DNA of 49,118 nt from Eubacteriales bacterium. Its GTDB lineage: Bacteria > Bacillota > Clostridia > Oscillospirales > Oscillospiraceae. The DNA lies in assembly GCA_030533415.1 (NCBI GenBank), contig JAUNJE010000011.1, positions 1 to 49,118 on the forward strand, read 5' to 3'. The notes under the pieces were generated by a model, which was not told where the DNA came from, did no database searches, and was given only the letters and a program-made list of their open reading frames with translations. Positions within the stretch are counted from its first letter, which is position 1. The number at the start of each line of letters is the position of its first letter. Positions 45,729 through 49,118 of the stretch are shown piece by piece. The position numbers were made by a program, and so were the translations under genes.

Positions 45729-46042
45729 GGATTTCCTCCCATGTGGACAAGTGCCTCATAAATTCTTCTCTGTCCATCAATGACCTCGCTGAAATTGTAG
45801 GATTTGAATACGCCCATATTGATCTTTGTGGTGATCTGGTTCAGGTTCGTCCCGATGCGTTTCAACTCTGTTACGATGGGTTTCAAATCCTCCGGGACAT
45901 AGATTTTTGCGTTGAGGGCGCAGGTTACCAGGTAATCCGTCAGGGACATTTCCGCCTTTTGCGCTTGCTCTAAAATGGATTCCTTTTCCTTCTCCGTGAC
46001 CCGGATAGTCAGGGTCACATTCCGCTTCCGGTTTTCTGTCAT
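45716..46042 (-). CDS. mobC: MobC-type relaxosome accessory protein
   Basis: 108-aa protein with a ribbon-helix-helix-like N-terminus (RNVTLTIRVTEKEKESILEQ, AQKAEMSLTDYLVTCAL) and the MobC-family segment ELKRIGTNLNQITTKINMG. MobC proteins bind and locally unwind oriT to help the relaxase nick. Its 3' end overlaps the relaxase start. The oriT of such systems normally lies just upstream, where an inverted-repeat-rich stretch is seen. Confidence 0.92.
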   Translation of the reverse strand: MTENRKRNVTLTIRVTEKEKESILEQAQKAEMSLTDYLVTCALNAKIYVPEDLKPIVTELKRIGTNLNQITTKINMGVFKSYNFSEVIDGQRRIYEALVHMGGNPWRR

Positions 46043-46173
46043 TCAATTCCTCCGTTTCATACTTTGTAAGTGGGTTCGGGCTTCCGCCCGGTTCTCCCCT
46101 CTGGGGCTGGGGAAGTGTCCGGCGGACAGCCGGACGCTCTGCTTGCCTCCTCCTAAAGGAGGAGCAACCCCCG
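46043..46173. other. Candidate oriT region upstream of mobC
   Basis: Within 130 bases lie three hairpins: CGGGC-TTCC-GCCCG, GTCCGGC with GCCGGAC, and a strong TCCTCCT-AA-AGGAGGA stem (about 46147-46164). An inverted-repeat cluster directly upstream of mobC-mobA is where the nick site is expected. The nick site itself cannot be identified by eye, and some of these hairpins may be terminators of the 53-aa gene. Confidence 0.4.
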
Positions 46174-46335
46174 CTACCGCCGTCTCTCAAATCTTTTGCA
46201 CTCGAGGATGACCGCACGGTAGCTCTGTTTGCAATCATGGGTGCAGCGCAGACACTTCTTGTTGTGGGCAACTCTGCCGGATTCCGTTAGAAAAAGCGAC
46301 AGCTCCCGCTTTCTGCGCTTGCTCATTCGTGGCAT
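46174..46335 (-). CDS. 53-aa Cys-rich small protein
   Basis: A short open frame with a good Shine-Dalgarno (AAGGAGGAG) before ATG 46335. The product begins MPRMSKRRKRELSLFLTESG, continues through CLRCTHDCKQSY and ends LECKRFERRR. Four cysteines (two CxxC-like pairs plus a nearby His) suggest zinc binding, and the strongly basic ends suggest nucleic-acid contact. I recall comparable small basic Cys proteins near mobilization genes in clostridial conjugative elements. The function is unknown. Confidence 0.75.
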   Translation of the reverse strand: MPRMSKRRKRELSLFLTESGRVAHNKKCLRCTHDCKQSYRAVILECKRFERRR

Positions 46336-46537
46336 TAGCTCCTCCTTTTTGGTTGTGGTGTCTCACGGGGCGTTTTTGGGAAATATCCCCCCGAAAAAGC
46401 CCCCTATCCGGCGGGAATGGAATTCCTGCCGTGTCCTTTTACCTTGACTTCTCAAATTGCTCTCACGGGGCGATTTTTTCTGAAAACCATCCACATCGGT
46501 TTTCACAGTGCCGCAAGGAACGCAAGGGACGCAAAAT
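46336..46537. other. Gene-free spacer with direct repeats
   Basis: The bases CTCACGGGGCG followed by a T-run occur twice (about 46369-46385 and 46460-46476), and GGCGGGAAT pairs with ATTCCTGCC (about 46411-46431). These may be regulatory or origin-like iterons for the neighbouring RepA-like gene. No gene is seen. Confidence 0.35.
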
Positions 46538-47554
46538 TTAGGGGCCCGTTTTTTGCGTCACTTGCGGCACTTCCGTCACTGGCGGGATGTATTGAACATC
46601 CACCAGCCGCTGGCCGTTGCTTCGGTGACTGTGAAAGGACACCCCCTGTTCCAGCAGTTGGGCTTTCCACACGTTCATCAGCTGTTTCAGCCGCTTGGGT
46701 TCCACCCGCTTGCCAGTGTGGGAGGCAAACGCTTCCGCCAGTTCTGTGTTACCGCCAGAGAAGGATTTCTTCGTTTTCATGAACCCCAGGAAAGCGCCCA
46801 TCTCCTTTGGCATCCCAACCTCCTGTCCGCTCTCCGAAACCAGCTCCCACACATAATCCTCTTTGGAGAAGTGCAGTTCCAGAACACGGTCTTCAATGTC
46901 CCGCCCGGTACATTTCATCAGCGCCGCGCTCTGTGTGCGTTCCTTCTTTTCCAGGATGAAGATTGCGTCCGCCGCACCGGAGATTCCCGTGGTTCCGGAG
47001 AGCCGGTTGACGGGATCCCGGTCGTCCAGCTTTCTCAGATGGTGAACCAGCAGGATGGTGATATGCAGCTTGTCCGCGAGCTGCTTGATCTTTCGCATCT
47101 CCTGATAGTCACCGCCATAGCTGGGGTCTCCGCTGCTGGCGCGAACCATCTGGAAGGTATCGATCACAACCAGCACCGTATCCGGACGCTCCCGGAGGAA
47201 GAACCGAATCTGCTCTTCCAACGTATCTGCCAGTGTTCCGGCGGCGTTGGCAAAGCACATATCCTTTGGTATGTCGTCGGTCATAAAGGACAGGCGCTTT
47301 TGCACCCGCTCATAGGTATCCTCCAGGCACAGGTACAGCGTTGTCCCCTTCCGGGTGTGCCGGTTCCATACTGGCTCCCCCTTCGCGACCCGCAGGCACC
47401 AGTCCAGCATCAGCCAGGACTTCCCCACCTTCGGTGCGCCACCCAAAATACACAGTCCCTGGGGCAGCAGAGCGTCGATACAGAATTCACGGGGTGCACA
47501 CACCATGTCCATCAGCGTTTCTCCATCCAGATAGCATAATTTGATTTCCTTCAT
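46538..47554 (-). CDS. RepA-like RecA-fold ATPase/helicase
   Basis: 338-aa protein with a RecA/KaiC-type core (AAA_25 style): Walker A LGGAPKVGKSWLML (about 37-50), Walker B VLVVIDTFQMVR, then ITILLVHHLRKLDD and a GTTGISGAADAIFILEK segment as in hexameric replicative helicases of the RSF1010 RepA type. The C-terminal ~90 residues are a winged-helix-like tail (GGNTELAEAFASHTGKRVEP). ATG 47554 with GGAGGG upstream is preferred to the upstream frame start at 47596. In the element it may unwind DNA during replication of the excised circle. Confidence 0.85.
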   Translation of the reverse strand: MKEIKLCYLDGETLMDMVCAPREFCIDALLPQGLCILGGAPKVGKSWLMLDWCLRVAKGEPVWNRHTRKGTTLYLCLEDTYERVQKRLSFMTDDIPKDMCFANAAGTLADTLEEQIRFFLRERPDTVLVVIDTFQMVRASSGDPSYGGDYQEMRKIKQLADKLHITILLVHHLRKLDDRDPVNRLSGTTGISGAADAIFILEKKERTQSAALMKCTGRDIEDRVLELHFSKEDYVWELVSESGQEVGMPKEMGAFLGFMKTKKSFSGGNTELAEAFASHTGKRVEPKRLKQLMNVWKAQLLEQGVSFHSHRSNGQRLVDVQYIPPVTEVPQVTQKTGP

Positions 47555-47675
47555 AACTTTTTCTCCCTCCTCGACGGTTCTCAACAGGATCACCATCTCC
47601 CTTTGTGATACACTTTACCAAGGATTCCCATAAAAATACATCAGTAAGTGATCTTACAAAAAATGGGAAAGTTTG

Positions 47676-48680
47676 ATGACAGACAAGGATGGCAATATGA
47701 ATATGAGAAACGATGGTTTGTATGTTTCTCTGCTCCCGGACGGAACAATAAAAAAGCACCTCATCACAGACTGTGAAGAGGTGCCGCTGGAGGATACAAC
47801 AATTGCAGAAGAGTTGATCCGCCTGTCTGAGCAGGATCATATTGATCTATATAAAGCCATCAAGGAGATGTGGGCAATTGCTGGAATGATTGAAGAGGGA
47901 AACTATTCGGATAGCATATTTACCATTGAAATGGAGCTATTTCTGCACAAGCTTAGAAGAGAACACCTGGTTCGATATGCCCTGTTGATGACGCAGTTTG
48001 GAGAAAAGCCAAACGACAGACCATTTTATATTCCTACTGCAAAAGAATCCGCACTTTCCATTGTGGAGAATTTCAGCCAGGCCATGTCAGCAGACGTTAC
48101 AGTCGGTAGAGTCTTGTCGGCACTAAGCAGTAATCAACCTATTGACCTAGAGGGCGAACATTTCATGCTTCGCAAAACTAAGGCTATAGCGTACTTTACA
48201 TTCGATGGTTCTATTTCTACAGAATATCAGTTTCGTACTGAAGATCACTACTATATTTTTCTCTTGCAGAACTTCCTGTGCTCAGAACCCAGAGTTGCCT
48301 GCTGCCAATACTGCGGAAGATACTTCATTCCCAAGTCAAGGAGAAAAACGTTGTACTGCGACCGCGTCATTCGGGACGGGAAGACCTGTAAGCAGATTGC
48401 GCCGCATCTGAACCGAAAGGAGCGTGCCGCTGCCGACAAAGTGGTATCCGAATTCAACCGGGTAAAGGATATGCTGGTTCACCGGCTGGAACGGGCGCAG
48501 TACGATAAGAAGTCCTCCCCCATTGACTTAACCCGGGAGGAATACTACCGCTGGCTGGATGTCGCCACTGCTGCCCGTGAACGCTACCTGTCAGGAGAAC
48601 TGTCCGAGGAGGAGGCGTGGAAGATCATCCACGTGCCGACCATTCAAGAGCAGCAGAGCGGACTTGTAACAGCAACATGA
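47676..48680 (+). CDS. DUF6076-like protein with Cys-rich motif
   Basis: 334-aa protein of unknown function, divergent from the RepA-like gene. The N-terminal two thirds have no motif I recognise. Near residues 210-245 there is a zinc-finger-like pattern, CCQYCGRYFIPKSRRKTLYC followed by GKTCKQIAPHLNRKE. The C-terminus is helical and acidic (LSGELSEEEAWKIIH). From memory this matches DUF6076-type proteins that accompany clostridial integrative elements. The start is uncertain: ATG 47676 has a weak GGGAAAG upstream, and ATG 47697 is a plausible alternative. The N-terminal half is more AT-rich than the C-terminal half. Confidence 0.75.
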   Translation: MTDKDGNMNMRNDGLYVSLLPDGTIKKHLITDCEEVPLEDTTIAEELIRLSEQDHIDLYKAIKEMWAIAGMIEEGNYSDSIFTIEMELFLHKLRREHLVRYALLMTQFGEKPNDRPFYIPTAKESALSIVENFSQAMSADVTVGRVLSALSSNQPIDLEGEHFMLRKTKAIAYFTFDGSISTEYQFRTEDHYYIFLLQNFLCSEPRVACCQYCGRYFIPKSRRKTLYCDRVIRDGKTCKQIAPHLNRKERAAADKVVSEFNRVKDMLVHRLERAQYDKKSSPIDLTREEYYRWLDVATAARERYLSGELSEEEAWKIIHVPTIQEQQSGLVTAT

Positions 48681-48741
48681 CATGCGCCAGAGACTTTGCA
48701 GATGTGCAGTAACTCTCCCATTCAATTTTAACGCAAAAAGG

Positions 48742-48786
48742 CACATCGGCTAACCCCTTTTTCGGGCCAGCCGATGTGTTTTTTTC
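48742..48786 (+). terminator. Intrinsic terminator, probably bidirectional
   Basis: A 10-bp perfect stem (CACATCGGCT / AGCCGATGTG) followed by TTTTTTT on the plus strand and CCTTTTTG on the minus strand, about 60 bases after the DUF6076-like gene. Confidence 0.9.
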
Positions 48787-48870
48787 GTTGGCGCTTTTTG
48801 CAACGCGCCCATGAAACGCTGCGGCTTTCATCCTGCCAGGGATAAAAATTGCAGCGTTTTCTTGGGTATT

Positions 48871-49118
48871 CTATTTTTTTGATTTGCGCTTTTTTCCGTA
48901 AATGAGCGCTGCCAATCCGGCAAGGGCAATGAGCATCAGCGCCTGCCAGAACAGCACGTTGTCGCCTGTCCCTGGGATGCCGCCCTGATTTCCACTGCCC
49001 GGTACGCCGGCCGCATTCTCGATTACCGCCGTGCCGTCGTCCTTCAGGTTCAGCGTCAGATCTATGCCTTTATCGCCCCGCTTGACGGTTATCGCATATA
49101 TGCCGTTGTCTGATAGCG
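48871..49118 (-). CDS. C-terminal end of a sortase-anchored surface protein, truncated by window edge
   Basis: The last 81 codons of a minus-strand gene. They encode the end of a secreted domain (DNGIYAITVKRGDKGIDLTL), a Gly/Pro-rich spacer with an LPXTG-like sorting motif IPGTGD, a hydrophobic segment (VLFWQALMLIALAGLAALIY) and the basic tail GKKRKSKK. This is the classical cell-wall sorting signal order. The motif deviates from LPXTG by Ile in place of Leu. The rest of the gene lies beyond the window. An inverted repeat (AAACGCTGC 48814-48822, GCAGCGTTT 48851-48859) downstream may help terminate it. Confidence 0.8.
   Translation of the reverse strand, partial: LSDNGIYAITVKRGDKGIDLTLNLKDDGTAVIENAAGVPGSGNQGGIPGTGDNVLFWQALMLIALAGLAALIYGKKRKSKK

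Larger units (their letters stand above)
42162..49118. mobile_element. Mobilizable integrative element in spoVT, right end not seen
   Basis: The left junction is inside spoVT. Contents, left to right: serine recombinase, 91-aa protein, relaxase with nested mobB-like gene, mobC, likely oriT region, 53-aa Cys-rich protein, RepA-like ATPase, DUF6076-like protein, terminator, then possibly the sortase-anchored protein. No type IV secretion genes are seen, so it probably depends on a helper for transfer. Because the AbrB half of spoVT is not found before 49118, the element either extends beyond the window or its other end has been rearranged. Confidence 0.7.

Overview
The window is a 49 kb chromosomal segment from a Gram-positive, spore-forming member of the Clostridia, most likely a gut Oscillospiraceae-type organism. 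I infer this from the Firmicutes-style origin cluster (dnaA-dnaN-yaaA-recF-gyrB-gyrA), a HrcA/CIRCE heat-shock operon, a class III fructose-bisphosphatase, RemB (DUF370), a SpoVT remnant and GC-rich core genes with strong Shine-Dalgarno sites. No species can be named from the sequence alone.

Layout. 1-2.5 kb: end of rpsO and pnp (+). 2.6-3.7 kb: an AT-rich GNAT acetyltransferase gene and a structured repeat. 3.7-6.2 kb: a Tritrichomonas-like guaB and yitT (-). 6.2-16.1 kb: dnaA, a DnaA-box-rich gap that is the probable oriC, dnaN, yaaA, recF, gyrB, gyrA, rnhA, remB (+), followed by a second, compact DnaA-box cluster. 16.3-20.6 kb: acyl-ACP thioesterase, HtrA-type protease and an OmpR-type two-component system (-). 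20.7-24.8 kb: uppP, a LacX-type aldose epimerase, an XRE membrane regulator, a broken small membrane gene and gap (+). 24.9-28.8 kb: a membrane protein (-), a LacI regulator (+), fbp (-). 28.8-31.0 kb: an AT-rich three-gene cassette (SpoIIM-family protein, XRE repressor, membrane protein) flanked by two copies of a hairpin repeat, then an XRE/zinc-ribbon gene. 31.1-41.2 kb: an RND transporter with a large coiled-coil insert, flavodoxin, dCMP deaminase, and hrcA-grpE-dnaK-dnaJ (-). 41.6-48.8 kb or further: a mobilizable integrative element.

The most notable part is the element. Its large serine recombinase reads in frame into the last ~150 codons of a chromosomal spoVT-like gene, so the element appears to have inserted into spoVT at the codons for GDPLEI and to use the SpoVT tail as its own C-terminus. 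The other half of spoVT is not in the window, so the right boundary is not visible. The element also carries a MOB_P-type relaxase whose C-terminal region contains, in another frame, a complete coiled-coil/membrane-tail gene with its own ribosome-binding site. That arrangement recalls mobA/mobB of IncQ plasmids. It further carries mobC, a RepA-like ATPase, two small genes (one apparently with a CTG start, one 53-aa Cys-rich) and a DUF6076-like protein. The window ends inside a sortase-anchored surface protein gene that may or may not belong to the element.

How the genes work together: the origin block supplies initiation, clamp, gap repair and supercoiling functions. The heat-shock block is controlled by HrcA through CIRCE. 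The protease and two-component genes form an envelope-stress-like cluster divergent from uppP. gap and fbp serve glycolysis and gluconeogenesis, with a LacI regulator next to fbp. No rRNA, tRNA or CRISPR array was seen.
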